NCBI GenBank assembly: GCA_035552275.1
Contig: DASZLR010000235.1
Coordinates: 1-50,689 of the forward strand
Length of the DNA: 50,689 nt
Direction: 5' to 3'
Origin: DASVLX01 sp035552275
GTDB taxonomy: Bacteria > Actinomycetota > Actinomycetes > Mycobacteriales > Pseudonocardiaceae
Shown: piece by piece, positions 1-8,713 of the stretch
Layout of the letters: each line of letters starts with the position of its first letter
Numbering within the stretch: position 1 is the first letter of the stretch
Notes under the pieces: model-generated
Told to the model about the DNA's origin: nothing
What the model saw: only the letters and a program-made list of their open reading frames with translations
The model's database searches: none
Translations under genes and position numbers: made by a program

Positions 1-1428
1 CGCGCCGCTGGGCAGCGTCATGTTGGTGCCGCCCACGCTGACGACGAACGGCTGGCTGGCCGGGTCATCGACGGACAGCGCGGTGCTGTTCGGGCTGCTG
101 GGGTTCTGGAAGCAGCCGGTCGATCCGCTGTCGCCGGACGCGGCCAACACCGTCTGGCCCTGCGTCGCCGCCGCCGCGAAGATGTTGCTCTCCGCGGTCT
201 GGAAGCCGGGGTCCGAGGCGTGCAGATCCGCCTCGCACGAGCCCCAACTCGTGGAGATCACCTGCACGGAGTCATCGGTGACCATCCGCTCGTAGGTGTC
301 CAGCACCTGCGAGTCGGCGGCGGTGTTGGCGTCCGGGCCCTGGTAGACCTTGATCGACGCCCCCGGCGCCAGACCGGCCACGGTCTCGATGTCCAGCGCG
401 GACTCGATGCCGACGCCGGTGTTCGGGTCCACCTGAGCGGTCGGGCCGCCGTCCACCTTGATCGCGGTCACCGGCACGTTGGTGCCCATGCACTGCTGAT
501 AGGCGGCGACGTCGGCCGGCGCGTAGTTCTCCAGCTCGAACAGGCCGACGCTGACCCCGCTGCCGGTGTCGCCGTACTTCCCGTAGAGCTGGCCGGTGTT
601 GTACGCGGAACTGGCGGACAGGGAGCCCGGCTCCCAGTAGTTCTGGGTGTCGATCAAGGGCGGCTTCAGGCCGGCCAAGCCTTGCTTGACGTACGAGCAC
701 ACGGCCGGGGTCGCCGAGTTGGGCCGCACCGCGTTCGCCTTGAGCGAGCTGGGCGCGGGGATCGAGTGGCCGCTGGGCACGGCGTGCGAGACCGTCTGGA
801 CCAGGTTGTCCAGGCCGACGATGCCGGTGACCGCAGCGGCCGCCGCTGCCGACAGTTGCGGCGCGGCGGTGTTGGCGTAGACGGTCCGGCCGTTCAGCCG
901 GTAGCCGGCGAAGCCGGTGTGCAGCGCGGAGCCGGCCTGGCCGACGGTGGTGGTCACCGGGATGGTCAGCCCATCGGGTGACACCGCGCCCGGCGTGAGG
1001 CCATCCGCTCGGAGCGCGGCGGTGACCGCGTCGATGGCCGCCTGGGTCGGGCCGAACGTGCTGGCGAACTGGCCCTTGGCCAGGTAGTGGTGGTACCGGG
1101 CCGAACCCGGTGTGGACACCGCGGCCACGAACGCGTTCAGCGCCGCCGGATCACGCGGCGCGAGCTCGACGTCCAGGCTCAGCGCCTGGCCGGCGGCCGG
1201 CGCGGCGGCCGGCACCGCTGTTTTCGGCACGGCCGGAGCCTTGCCGATCGACTGCGGCGCCTGGGCATCCGGGGTCGCGGCGACGGCCACGGCCGTCGGC
1301 ACCGCGATCACGGAAAGGCCCAACACGATCGCCACGGTCGCGGTTCGCCTGCGCCGCCACAACGATCTCGGGCGGCTGTCACGGTCGGATCTGCCGCCGG
1401 CAGATCCGACCGACACGGCTTGCGTCAC
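1..1428 (-). CDS. Secreted S53 (sedolisin/kumamolisin-type) peptidase, 3' end cut off
   Basis: The first 476 codons of an exported acid-type serine-carboxyl protease are present; the gene runs off the left edge. The GTG at 1428 is preceded by a strong GAGGAGGA ribosome site seven bases away. An Arg-rich stretch and hydrophobic helix (residues 25-51) form the signal peptide. Residues about 80-215 match the Pro-kuma_activ prodomain (Leu-Asp..., SxRYHHYL, FASTFGP). The catalytic domain starts near 290. Glu342 and Asp346 (GIESALDIE) are the expected catalytic pair with four-residue spacing, and Asp433 in ASGDSG is the oxyanion Asp. The nucleophile Ser (GTS motif) should lie beyond the window. Family members are secreted and self-cleave the prodomain. 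No operon partner is visible; the DedA gene is divergent. Confidence 0.88.
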   Translation of the reverse strand, partial: MTQAVSVGSAGGRSDRDSRPRSLWRRRRTATVAIVLGLSVIAVPTAVAVAATPDAQAPQSIGKAPAVPKTAVPAAAPAAGQALSLDVELAPRDPAALNAFVAAVSTPGSARYHHYLAKGQFASTFGPTQAAIDAVTAALRADGLTPGAVSPDGLTIPVTTTVGQAGSALHTGFAGYRLNGRTVYANTAAPQLSAAAAAAVTGIVGLDNLVQTVSHAVPSGHSIPAPSSLKANAVRPNSATPAVCSYVKQGLAGLKPPLIDTQNYWEPGSLSASSAYNTGQLYGKYGDTGSGVSVGLFELENYAPADVAAYQQCMGTNVPVTAIKVDGGPTAQVDPNTGVGIESALDIETVAGLAPGASIKVYQGPDANTAADSQVLDTYERMVTDDSVQVISTSWGSCEADLHASDPGFQTAESNIFAAAATQGQTVLAASGDSGSTGCFQNPSSPNSTALSVDDPASQPFVVSVGGTNMTLPSGA

Positions 1429-1535
1429 TGCGAGTCCTCCTCGGAAGGTGCGGTGTCACACGACCGCCGAGCGGGGCTCGGGACGCCGGCGCACACAGCG
1501 CCGACGCCCGCGTTGTTGACGCGCCCTCGTGGCCT

Positions 1536-1554
1536 CGATGACACGGCGTCATCG
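1536..1554. promoter_or_regulatory. 19-bp inverted repeat, possible operator
   Basis: CGATGAC and GTCATCG form perfect 7-bp arms around the centre ACGGC. The site lies between the divergent sedolisin and DedA genes, about 110 bp before the protease start. Its size and symmetry suit a dimeric repressor. No regulator gene lies next to it, so the function is inferred. Confidence 0.35.
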
Positions 1555-1739
1555 CCGACCCAGTGAGCACATCCCCCAGAAGTGTGACGAGGCACGCGGA
1601 TACTAATCATCCAGTCGCTCCCAGTCCCGATTTCGTTAGGCGACGCGCGAATGAACACATCTCGGCGACTACCTGTCAGGTTGCTGAGGATGTGTCTGAG
1701 ACGGGAGTATCCGGCCGCCGGATCGGCGTTAATGAGGTC

Positions 1740-2309
1740 GTGAGCATCCCCCTGGCCGCGCTGGTGACGCTGTTCGTCATCTCGGTCGTGCCGCTGCTGC
1801 CGACCGAGCCGGTGCTGGCGGCCATGGGTGTGCTCGCGGCCACCAACCACACCACTCCCGCGCTGGTGATCGCCGTCGCCGCGGTCGGCTGCTCGATCTC
1901 GGACCACCTGATCTACGCGCTCGGCCGGGCCACCGGCGCCCGGGTGCTCGCCCGGCTGCGCCGGAAGGCGTCGGTGGACACCGCCGCGAACTGGTTGCGG
2001 CACAACGCCGCCCGGTGGGGCACCACGGTGCTGATCGCCGGCCGGTGGCTGCCCGGCGGCGGCACGGTCGGCGCGGTGCTGGCCGGCACCCTGCGCTGGC
2101 GGCTGACCCGGTTCACCCCGGCGTCGGTGATCGGCTGCACGCTCTGGTCGGCCTACGTCGCGATGATCGGCTATCTCGGCGGGTCCATCGCCGGCGAGCC
2201 TGCGGTCGGCCTGCTGCTGTCGCTGGCCGTGGCCGGGCTCACCACCGGGCTGGGCAGCGTGTTGCTGCAGCGCGCCGGCCGCCGGCTCGAGACGCACGAA
2301 GCCGCCTGA
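1740..2309 (+). CDS. DedA/SNARE-associated family membrane protein
   Basis: A small integral membrane protein of about 189 residues in the DedA (VTT domain) family, whose members act in membrane homeostasis and lipid transport. The family signature is visible: PTEPVLAAMG after the first hydrophobic segment, GRWLPGGGTVGAVLAG in place of the usual R-x-x-P-G-x-R loop, and a final IG-x-x-LW...GYLGG re-entrant segment. The start is uncertain. An upstream ATG at 1563 and GTG at 1692 are in frame, but the extra residues look non-coding and hydrophilic. I chose GTG 1740 because it gives the usual family length, although no well-spaced ribosome site precedes it. It is the first of two DedA proteins in the window (see 6050) and is only distantly similar to the second. 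Confidence 0.75.
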   Translation: MSIPLAALVTLFVISVVPLLPTEPVLAAMGVLAATNHTTPALVIAVAAVGCSISDHLIYALGRATGARVLARLRRKASVDTAANWLRHNAARWGTTVLIAGRWLPGGGTVGAVLAGTLRWRLTRFTPASVIGCTLWSAYVAMIGYLGGSIAGEPAVGLLLSLAVAGLTTGLGSVLLQRAGRRLETHEAA

Positions 2310-2347
2310 CTACCGCGTATCACCGCCGTCCCGGACGGCAACCCCGC

Positions 2348-2527
2348 TCAGGCCGCGCGCCACCGGCGGACCGCGCGAGCCAGGTGCGAGGGCACCGGGA
2401 CCTCGGACACCAACGGGTAGCCGATCGTCTGCTTGGCGTACCACCGCTGCTGGCAGATGTCCGAGCAGAAGTAGTCGGACGGCGACGTGGTGCTCACCCG
2501 GCCGCACTCGGCACACTGCTCGCTCAT
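2348..2527 (-). CDS. Small zinc-ribbon-like protein (59 aa)
   Basis: This short gene opens with ATG 2527 behind a GGGAGA ribosome site spaced five bases. The protein carries CAECG near the N terminus and CSDICQQRW at residues 21-29, giving two Cys pairs (C5/C8 and C21/C25) that could bind one zinc. The rest is basic (HLARAVRRWRAA) and may touch nucleic acid. It is tail-to-tail with the DedA gene, with 38 bp between the stops. I do not recognise a named family; the function is unknown. Confidence 0.7.
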   Translation of the reverse strand: MSEQCAECGRVSTTSPSDYFCSDICQQRWYAKQTIGYPLVSEVPVPSHLARAVRRWRAA

Positions 2528-2666
2528 CGGCGTCTCCCGTGCTCAATCACCTGAACAGGTGACGTTGACGGTAAGAGCGTGGTGCGACCGGGATGTTTCG
2601 CGACCATGTCGACCTGGTGTCCGACCCCGCCCGCGCCACCCGAACGGCTCCCGGCAGGCCACTCGC

Positions 2667-2672
2667 TACACT
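2667..2672 (+). promoter_or_regulatory. -10 element of the SRP RNA promoter
   Basis: TACACT lies seven bases before the first base of the predicted SRP RNA stem (2680), the right distance for a sigma-70 type -10 box. The -35 region is weak. Confidence 0.5.
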
Positions 2673-2679
2673 GGACCGC

Positions 2680-2765
2680 GGACCCCGTGCGGCGTCCATC
2701 TCGTGAACCTCCCCAGGGCCGGAAGGCAGCAAGGATAAGCGAGCTCTGGCGGGTGCGCGGGGTCC
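2680..2765 (+). ncRNA. ffs: Signal recognition particle RNA, small bacterial (4.5S-like) type
   Basis: The RNA folds as one long hairpin. The ends GGACCCCGTGC and GCGCGGGGTCC pair. The apical part carries the conserved Ffh-binding core: CCAGGGCCGGAAGGCAGCA with its GGAA tetraloop, then AAGGATAAGCGAGCTCTGG on the return strand. It binds Ffh to target nascent membrane and secretory proteins. Position just upstream of dnaX is typical of actinobacteria. End points are taken from the terminal stem and may be off by a few bases. Confidence 0.93.
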
Positions 2766-2774
2766 TTCTCGCTC

Positions 2775-2818
2775 CCGAGCGATCCCTGCTCGCCCTCCGG
2801 GCTCGCCGGATCGCTCGG
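2775..2818 (+). terminator. Hairpin downstream of the SRP RNA, likely terminator
   Basis: CCGAGCGATCC (2775-2785) and GGATCGCTCGG (2808-2818) form a perfect 11-bp stem ten bases after the SRP RNA. There is no T-run, so it may act as a factor-assisted terminator or a 3' processing barrier. Confidence 0.5.
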
Positions 2819-2826
2819 TGTGTCCT

Positions 2827-2891
2827 GTGGGGGTGCGACCCCCACGCCCCGCCCGGCGGGCTCCGCCCCCGGACCCCCACGCCCGTCCCGG
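2827..2891. repeat. GC-rich palindromic spacer between SRP RNA and dnaX
   Basis: GTGGGGGT and ACCCCCAC flank a 3-nt loop (2827-2845). Further overlapping G5/C5 blocks follow up to about 2890. The block looks like a short intergenic repeat of the kind scattered in high-GC actinobacterial genomes. It codes for nothing I can see. Confidence 0.45.
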
Positions 2892-2912
2892 TAATGCGTC
2901 GGTGCTGGCCGG

Positions 2913-2918
2913 TACTCT
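2913..2918 (+). promoter_or_regulatory. -10 box for leaderless dnaX mRNA
   Basis: TACTCT ends six bases before the dnaX GTG (2925), so transcription would begin at the start codon itself. No ribosome site is present, which fits a leaderless message. Confidence 0.55.
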
Positions 2919-2924
2919 CGCCCC

Positions 2925-4982
2925 GTGGCGCTCGCTCTCTATCGCAAGTATCGTCCGGCGACCTTCGCCGAGGTGGTCGGCCAGGAGCACGTCACCGAGC
3001 CGCTGCGCACGGCTCTGGCGGCCCAGCGGATCAACCACGCTTACCTGTTCTCCGGCCCGCGCGGCTGCGGCAAGACGTCCAGCGCGCGCATTCTGGCCCG
3101 CTCGCTGAACTGCGTGCAGGGCCCGACCCCGGACCCGTGCGGCGTCTGCGACTCCTGCGTCGCGCTCGCCCCCGAGGGTTCGGGCAGCGTCGATGTGGTC
3201 GAGCTGGACGCGGCCAGCCACGGCGGTGTGGACGACGCCCGCGAGTTGCGGGACAAGGCGTTCTACGCGCCGGCCCAGTCCCGCTATCGGGTGTTCATCA
3301 TCGATGAGGCGCACATGGTCACCACGCAGGGCTTCAACGCCCTGCTCAAGATCGTCGAGGAACCGCCCGACCATCTGGTGTTCATCTTCGCCACCACCGA
3401 GCCGGACAAGGTGCTGCCGACGATCCGCTCGCGCACCCACCATTACCCCTTTCGGCTGATCCCGCCCGGCGCCATGCGCGCGCTGTTGGAGCGCAACTGC
3501 GCCGACGAGGGCGTGCACGTGGACCCGGCGGTGTATCCGCTGGTCATTCGGGCCGGCGGCGGCTCGGCTCGGGACACCCAGTCGGTGCTGGACCAACTGC
3601 TGGCCGGCGCCGGCTCGGACGGTGTCAGCTACGACCGGGCGGTCGCGCTGCTCGGCGTGACCGATGTCGGGCTGATCGACGATCTGGTGGACGGCCTGGC
3701 CGCCGGGGACGGCGCGGCCGTGTACGGCACCGTCGACCGGGTGGTCGAGGCCGGCCACGACCCGCGCCGGTTCGCCAGCGACCTGCTCGACCGGCTGCGC
3801 GACCTGGTGCTGATCAAGGCCGTTCCGAACGCCGCCGAGCGCGGCCTGATCGCCGCACCCGAGGACGAGGTCGCCCGGATGCGCGCGCAGACCGAGCGAA
3901 TCGGCATGGGCACCCTGACCCGGTACGCCGAGATCCTGCACGCCGGCCTGATCGAGATGCGCGGCGCGACCGCTCCCCGGCTGCTGGTGGAACTGCTGTG
4001 CGCCCGGATGATGCTGCCGGCGGCCTCGGCCACTGACGCCGCCCTGCTGCAACGACTGGAGGGCCTGGAACGCCGCGTCACCCTGGCCCCGACCGCACCG
4101 AAGCCCGCCGGCAACATGGTTGGCACCGCGAACTACCAAACAGCGGACAATCCCACTAGTGGGGATGTCCGGAGATCGGTAGATCGCCCGGCCGCTGAGG
4201 CGCCGAAGCCAGCCGACGCACCGGCGCCCGTGCCGCCGACCGCCCCGACGCCGGCCGCTGAGCGGCCAGTCCCGCAAGCTGAGCAGCCAGTTCCGCAACC
4301 TGCCGCGCAACCGAGCGCGCCGGGCGCGGTGGATGCCACCGCGGTGCGGCAGATCTGGCCCGAACTGCTCAGCCAGGTCGGCAAGCGCAGCAAGCCGACC
4401 TTGATCCTGCTGCACAACGCCACCGTGTCTGCCGTGCAGGGCAACACGCTGGTGCTGTCCATGCCGACCGAGGGGCTGGCCCGCCAGCTCGGCCACGAGT
4501 CCCGCGCCGAGGTGATCCGCTCGACGCTCCGCGAGTTGCTGGCCGGCGAGTGGGAGATCCGGTGCGTTGCCGGGGAAGCCGCGTCATCCGGGCCCGCTGG
4601 CGGGGACACTCCGCCGTCCCGATCAACCAACCGGCCGGCGCCGCTGAACCGGCCACGGCCGACCACCACCCGCCCGGTCACCCAACCCGACGCAGCCGTG
4701 GCCGACACCGGTCGGACGCCGCGCCCCACGACGACCGAACCGGACATCCCGCTGCCACCGGAGCCACCGGCCGAGGACGAACCCCCGCCGGCCGCGCCCA
4801 CAGCGGACGTCAACGGGGCCGATGTCCACGCGGCTGACACCAACGCAGTGGGTGTCAGCGGAGTGGATGCCAACGGGACAGGCGTCAGCCGAGCCGATCC
4901 GCCCGCGCCACCGACCAGCAAGCCGGACGAGACGGCGACCCGCCTGCTGGTGGAACAGCTCGGCGCCCGCCCCATCCGGTGA
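2925..4982 (+). CDS. dnaX: DNA polymerase III subunits gamma/tau
   Basis: Clamp-loader ATPase that assembles the sliding clamp and, through its C-terminal part, organises the replisome. The 685-residue protein shows the AAA+ order: Walker A GPRGCGKT at 44-51, a four-Cys zinc module (C63, C72, C75, C78), Walker B IIDEAH at 125-130, a sensor FATTEPDKVLPT near 155-166, and an Arg-finger SRT at 169-171. Residues about 365-470 are a Pro/Ala-rich linker, and 470-550 a folded domain (WPELLSQVGKRSKP...). The last ~120 residues are low-complexity with Asp/Asn/Gly/Val repeats. A degenerate palindrome lies inside the linker (4132-4183). I see no slippery A-run, so a separate short gamma form by frameshifting is not supported. 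ybaB and recR follow, as in many bacteria. Confidence 0.96.
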   Translation: MALALYRKYRPATFAEVVGQEHVTEPLRTALAAQRINHAYLFSGPRGCGKTSSARILARSLNCVQGPTPDPCGVCDSCVALAPEGSGSVDVVELDAASHGGVDDARELRDKAFYAPAQSRYRVFIIDEAHMVTTQGFNALLKIVEEPPDHLVFIFATTEPDKVLPTIRSRTHHYPFRLIPPGAMRALLERNCADEGVHVDPAVYPLVIRAGGGSARDTQSVLDQLLAGAGSDGVSYDRAVALLGVTDVGLIDDLVDGLAAGDGAAVYGTVDRVVEAGHDPRRFASDLLDRLRDLVLIKAVPNAAERGLIAAPEDEVARMRAQTERIGMGTLTRYAEILHAGLIEMRGATAPRLLVELLCARMMLPAASATDAALLQRLEGLERRVTLAPTAPKPAGNMVGTANYQTADNPTSGDVRRSVDRPAAEAPKPADAPAPVPPTAPTPAAERPVPQAEQPVPQPAAQPSAPGAVDATAVRQIWPELLSQVGKRSKPTLILLHNATVSAVQGNTLVLSMPTEGLARQLGHESRAEVIRSTLRELLAGEWEIRCVAGEAASSGPAGGDTPPSRSTNRPAPLNRPRPTTTRPVTQPDAAVADTGRTPRPTTTEPDIPLPPEPPAEDEPPPAAPTADVNGADVHAADTNAVGVSGVDANGTGVSRADPPAPPTSKPDETATRLLVEQLGARPIR
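4132..4183. repeat. 52-bp degenerate palindrome inside the dnaX linker
   Basis: Two 26-base arms meet at ACT|AGT (4157/4158). The inner part CGGACAATCCCACT / AGTGGGGATGTCCG pairs almost fully, and the outer ACTACC / GGTAG ends pair again with mismatches between. It is translated in frame as part of the disordered linker (TADNPTSGDVRRSVD). It looks like an inserted palindromic element rather than ordinary coding sequence. Confidence 0.6.
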
Positions 4983-5029
4983 GCCGGCGCTACGCTGAGA
5001 AAAAACCGACGCTGGCAGAAGGAGCCGCG

Positions 5030-5383
5030 GTGCAGCCCGGAATGCCGAACATGCAAGAGATCCTGCAGCAGGCGCAGCAGATGCAGCAGCAGCTGATGGC
5101 AGCGCAGCAGGAACTCGAAGAAGCCGAGGTCAGTGGCACGGCCGGCGGTGGCCTGGTGACCGCCGTCGTCTCCGGCAGCGGCGAGCTGAAGAGCCTGGCC
5201 ATCGACCCGAAGGCGGTCGACCCCGACGACACCGAGACGCTGGCCGACCTGGTGGTCGCCGCCGTCCGGGACGCCACCGGCAAGGCGCAGGGCCTGGCCG
5301 CCGACAAGATGGGTCCGCTCGCCGGCGGCCTCGGTGGCGGTGGCGGCCTTGATCTCGGCGGTCTCGGCCTGCCCGGTTTCTAG
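5030..5383 (+). CDS. YbaB/EbfC nucleoid-associated protein
   Basis: A 117-residue DNA-binding protein of the YbaB/EbfC family, which dimerises and binds DNA with little sequence specificity. The N-terminal helix is Gln-rich (MQEILQQAQQMQQQLMAAQQ is characteristic). It is followed by the conserved core with SGTAGGGLVTAVVSGSGELK and VDPDDTETLADLVVAAVRDA, then a Gly/Leu-rich tail. GTG 5030 is chosen over the in-frame codon at 4979 because AAGGAG sits five bases upstream and the protein then matches the usual family length. It lies between dnaX and recR, a conserved arrangement, and is probably co-transcribed with recR ten bases downstream. Confidence 0.93.
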   Translation: MQPGMPNMQEILQQAQQMQQQLMAAQQELEEAEVSGTAGGGLVTAVVSGSGELKSLAIDPKAVDPDDTETLADLVVAAVRDATGKAQGLAADKMGPLAGGLGGGGGLDLGGLGLPGF

Positions 5384-5392
5384 GCGGCCGGC

Positions 5393-6010
<618 letters not shown>

Positions 6011-6049
6011 TCGGGCACACTGGCAAGACGAAGCGAGAGAGAGGGCGGC

Positions 6050-6790
6050 GTGTTCACCCACCTGCTCCAGTCGGTTCCCCCGATGGCCGTGTACCTGGTC
6101 GTCGCGCTGGCCGTGGGCATCGAGAGCCTGGGCGTCCCGATTCCCGGCGAGACGGCGTTGATCAGTGCGGCGCTGCTGGTGTCAACGCATGCCATCCACG
6201 CCTCACCGGTCTGGATCGGGATCTCCGCCGCCGCCGGCGCCATCGCGGGCGACTCGATCGGGTACGCCATCGGCCACAAGTGGGGCGAGCCGCTGTTCGA
6301 GTGGCTCGGCCGCAAGTTCCCCAGCCACTTCGGTCCCGATCACGTCGCGTTCGCGGAACGGATCTTCAGCCGGTGGGGCATGCTCGCGGTGTTCGTCGGC
6401 CGGTTCATCGCCCTGCTGCGGATCTTCGCCGGCCCGCTGTCCGGCTCGCTGAAAATGCCCTACCCCAAGTTCCTGGTGGCCAACGCCGCCGGCGGCATCT
6501 GCTGGGCCGGCGGCCTGACCGCGGCGATCTACTACCTCGGTGAAGTCGCCGACACCTGGTTCAGCCGGTTCTCCTACATCGCGCTGGGCGTCGCGGTGGT
6601 CGGCGGGCTGCTGGTCGGGCTGCTCATCCGGAACAAGATGAACAAGCACATCCAGCAGTCCAACCAGGCCACCGCGAGCACCAACACTCCCGACGCAGAC
6701 GCTCATGGCAAGGAAGCCGAGCGGCCGGCGGCCAAGACCGTCGATCCCAAGGACACCGAAGGCACCGAGGTCAGCGGCTCGCGCGGTTGA
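6050..6790 (+). CDS. DedA family membrane protein with charged C-terminal tail
   Basis: A 246-residue DedA/VTT-domain protein. Typical features: ESLGVPIPGETALISAALL (the conserved E...P-G-E segment), GDSIGYAIGHKWG, VGRFIALLRIFAGPLSG (R-F-x-x-x-x-R re-entrant loop), then a final helix from about 175. Residues 200-246 are hydrophilic and repetitive in Glu, Lys, Thr and Asp, probably a disordered cytoplasmic tail. The GTG start has a purine-rich GAGAGAGAGGG upstream. The gene ends 20 bases inside the 3' end of convergent leuA. Members are linked to membrane potential and phospholipid carrier movement; the substrate here is unknown. Confidence 0.9.
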   Translation: MFTHLLQSVPPMAVYLVVALAVGIESLGVPIPGETALISAALLVSTHAIHASPVWIGISAAAGAIAGDSIGYAIGHKWGEPLFEWLGRKFPSHFGPDHVAFAERIFSRWGMLAVFVGRFIALLRIFAGPLSGSLKMPYPKFLVANAAGGICWAGGLTAAIYYLGEVADTWFSRFSYIALGVAVVGGLLVGLLIRNKMNKHIQQSNQATASTNTPDADAHGKEAERPAAKTVDPKDTEGTEVSGSRG

Positions 6791-8579
6791 CCGCCGAGAT
6801 CACCGCCCGCAGCGAGGCGCTGACGATGGACGAGTCCACCCCGATTCCCCAGAGCACGGTCTCGCCCACCGCGCACTCCACGTAGGCGGCGGCGCGGGCG
6901 TCGTCACCGGCGGACAGCGCGTGCTCGGCGTAGTCCAGCACCCGGACGTCGTAGCCGACGCCGGCCAGCGCGTCCACGAACGCGGCGATCGGGCCGTTGC
7001 CGCGCCCGGTCAACTCACGCTCGTCGCTCTCGACCCGCAGCGTCACGCTGATCTCGGTGTCGGTGCCGTCTCCCGAATCGTCCACTCCGGACAGTCGGCT
7101 GCGCACCAGGGCCAGCGGGCTGCGCAGGTCCAGGTACTCGGTGGCGAAGATGTCCCACATCGCCTCCGGGGTGACCTCGCCGCCGGCGTTCTCGGTGACC
7201 TGTTGGACCACCTTGGAGAACTCGATCTGCTGTCGGCGCGGCAGATCCAGGTGATGCTCGGTCTTCATCACGTAGGCGACGCCGCCCTTGCCGGACTGCG
7301 AGTTCACCCGGATCACGGCCTCGTAGCTGCGGCCGACGTCCTTCGGGTCGATCGGCAGGTACGGGACCTCCCAGCCGAACTCGTCCAGCGTCGTGCCGGC
7401 CCGGTCCGCCTCGGCCTTCAGCGCGTCCAGGCCCTTGTTGATGGCGTCCTGGTGGCTGCCGGAGAACGCGGTGAACACCAGGTCTCCGCCATAGGGGTGC
7501 CGCTCGTGCACCGGCAACTGGTTGCAGTACTCGACGGTCCGGCGGACCTCGTCAATGTCGGAGAAGTCGATCTGCGGGTCGATGCCCTGGCTGAACATGT
7601 TCATTCCCAGGGTGACCAGGCAGACGTTGCCGGTCCGCTCGCCGTTGCCGAACAGGCAGCCCTCGATCCGGTCCGCGCCGGCCTGGTAGCCCAGTTCGGC
7701 CGCCGCGACGCCGGTGCCCCGGTCGTTGTGCGGGTGCAGCGAGAGGATCACCGAGTCCCGCCGCTCCAGGTTGCGGCTCATCCACTCGATCGAGTCGGCG
7801 TAGACGTTCGGGGTGGCCATCTCGACGGTGGCCGGCAGGTTCAGGATGACCGGCCGCTCGGGCGTGGGCCGCCAGATCGCGGTGACCGCGTTGCACACCT
7901 CGGCCGCGTAGGACAGCTCGGTGCCGGTGTAGGACTCCGGCGAGTACTCGAAGCGGAAATCGGTCTCCGGGTGCTTGGCGGCCAGTTCGGCCACCATCTC
8001 GGCGGCCGAGGTGGCGATCTTCTTGATCCCCTCGCGTTCCTCGCGGAACACCACCCGGCGTTGCAGGATCGAGGTCGAGTTGTAGATGTGCACGATCGCC
8101 TTGGGCGCGCCGCGCAGCGCCTCGAAGGTGCGCTCGATCAGCTCAGGCCGGCACTGGGACAGCACCTGGACCCGGACGTCCTCGGGAATCAGGCCGTCCT
8201 CGATGATCTCCCGGACGAAGTCGAAGTCGGTCTGGCTCGCGGACGGGAAGCCGACCTCGATCTCCTTGTAACCCATTCGGGTGAGCAGCTCGAACATCCG
8301 GCGCTTGCGGGCCGGGGACATCGGGTCGATCAACGCCTGGTTGCCGTCCCGCAGGTCGACCGCGCACCACAGTGGCGCGGTGGTGATCTTGCGCTCCGGC
8401 CAGGTCCGGTCGGGCAGCGAGATGGGTTCGACAACCTGCTCGAACGGCCGGTAACGGCGCACCGGCATCGCGGAACCGCGCTGCGGATTCCAGCTCGGCT
8501 GGTCGGCGGGCGCATCCCCGGACGGCGTGCGGATGCCGCCGAACGCCGATACCGGGGGGTGGTCAGCACTGATGGTCAT
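6771..8579 (-). CDS. leuA: 2-isopropylmalate synthase
   Basis: First committed enzyme of leucine biosynthesis: condenses 2-ketoisovalerate with acetyl-CoA. At 602 residues it is the long actinobacterial LeuA type. The catalytic TIM barrel begins near 65, with DLRDGNQAL at 75-83 (R77, D78) and the metal-binding LHPHND further on. The C-terminal regulatory domain (EISVTLRVESDE, AGVGYDVRVLDY) gives leucine feedback. ATG 8579 is chosen over the upstream codon at 8612 because GCAGGAG precedes it and the protein then begins MTISADHPP as expected. Expression is probably controlled by attenuation through the leader peptide at 8657-8701. Confidence 0.96.
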   Translation of the reverse strand: MTISADHPPVSAFGGIRTPSGDAPADQPSWNPQRGSAMPVRRYRPFEQVVEPISLPDRTWPERKITTAPLWCAVDLRDGNQALIDPMSPARKRRMFELLTRMGYKEIEVGFPSASQTDFDFVREIIEDGLIPEDVRVQVLSQCRPELIERTFEALRGAPKAIVHIYNSTSILQRRVVFREEREGIKKIATSAAEMVAELAAKHPETDFRFEYSPESYTGTELSYAAEVCNAVTAIWRPTPERPVILNLPATVEMATPNVYADSIEWMSRNLERRDSVILSLHPHNDRGTGVAAAELGYQAGADRIEGCLFGNGERTGNVCLVTLGMNMFSQGIDPQIDFSDIDEVRRTVEYCNQLPVHERHPYGGDLVFTAFSGSHQDAINKGLDALKAEADRAGTTLDEFGWEVPYLPIDPKDVGRSYEAVIRVNSQSGKGGVAYVMKTEHHLDLPRRQQIEFSKVVQQVTENAGGEVTPEAMWDIFATEYLDLRSPLALVRSRLSGVDDSGDGTDTEISVTLRVESDERELTGRGNGPIAAFVDALAGVGYDVRVLDYAEHALSAGDDARAAAYVECAVGETVLWGIGVDSSIVSASLRAVISAVNRASR

Positions 8580-8600
8580 GAGAGGAAAACTCCTGCTGTG

Positions 8601-8663
8601 GCCGGTGAACACGACCGGCGAACACGCCGAACACCGCGACGGGGAGCCGGTCTGGATCAGACC
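8601..8663 (-). promoter_or_regulatory. leuA attenuator region with two hairpins
   Basis: Two hairpins lie between the leader peptide and leuA. GGTCTG/CAGACC (8649-8663, 3-nt loop) is flanked by further pairing CGGGG/CCCCG and contains the leader stop codon. GCCGGT/ACCGGC (8601-8619) sits just before the leuA ribosome site. Ribosome stalling on the leader Leu codons would change which helices form. The exact terminator and antiterminator pairing was not computed. Confidence 0.6.
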
Positions 8664-8701
8664 CCGGCGCGGCGGCGAAGCAGGAGCAGGCCATATGGCA
8701 C
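8657..8701 (-). CDS. leuA leader peptide with four consecutive Leu codons
   Basis: A 14-codon reading frame starts at GTG 8701 and reads M-P-Y-G-L-L-L-L-R-R-R-A-G-V before TGA. Four Leu codons in a row, followed by a stop inside a hairpin, are the hallmark of transcription attenuation. A leucine-rich leader peptide before leuA is described in Streptomyces. The GTG is seven bases after a TAACCT -10 box, so the leader is probably translated from a leaderless transcript. Confidence 0.82.
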   Translation of the reverse strand: MPYGLLLLRRRAGV

Positions 8702-8707
8702 AGCGTC

Positions 8708-8713
8708 AGGTTA
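8708..8713 (-). promoter_or_regulatory. -10 box for the leuA leader transcript
   Basis: TAACCT on the minus strand lies six bases before the leader GTG. A partial -35 (GTGGCA, four of six matches to TTGACA) sits about 18 bases further upstream. Confidence 0.55.

Noticed and set aside
2547..4496. Long minus-strand reading frame opposite dnaX
   Set aside because: It is a GC-composition shadow of a certain gene, with His/Arg/Gln-rich translation and no family motif.
2925..4982. Programmed frameshift producing a short gamma subunit in dnaX
   Set aside because: No A-rich slippery sequence with a following hairpin was found in the expected region.
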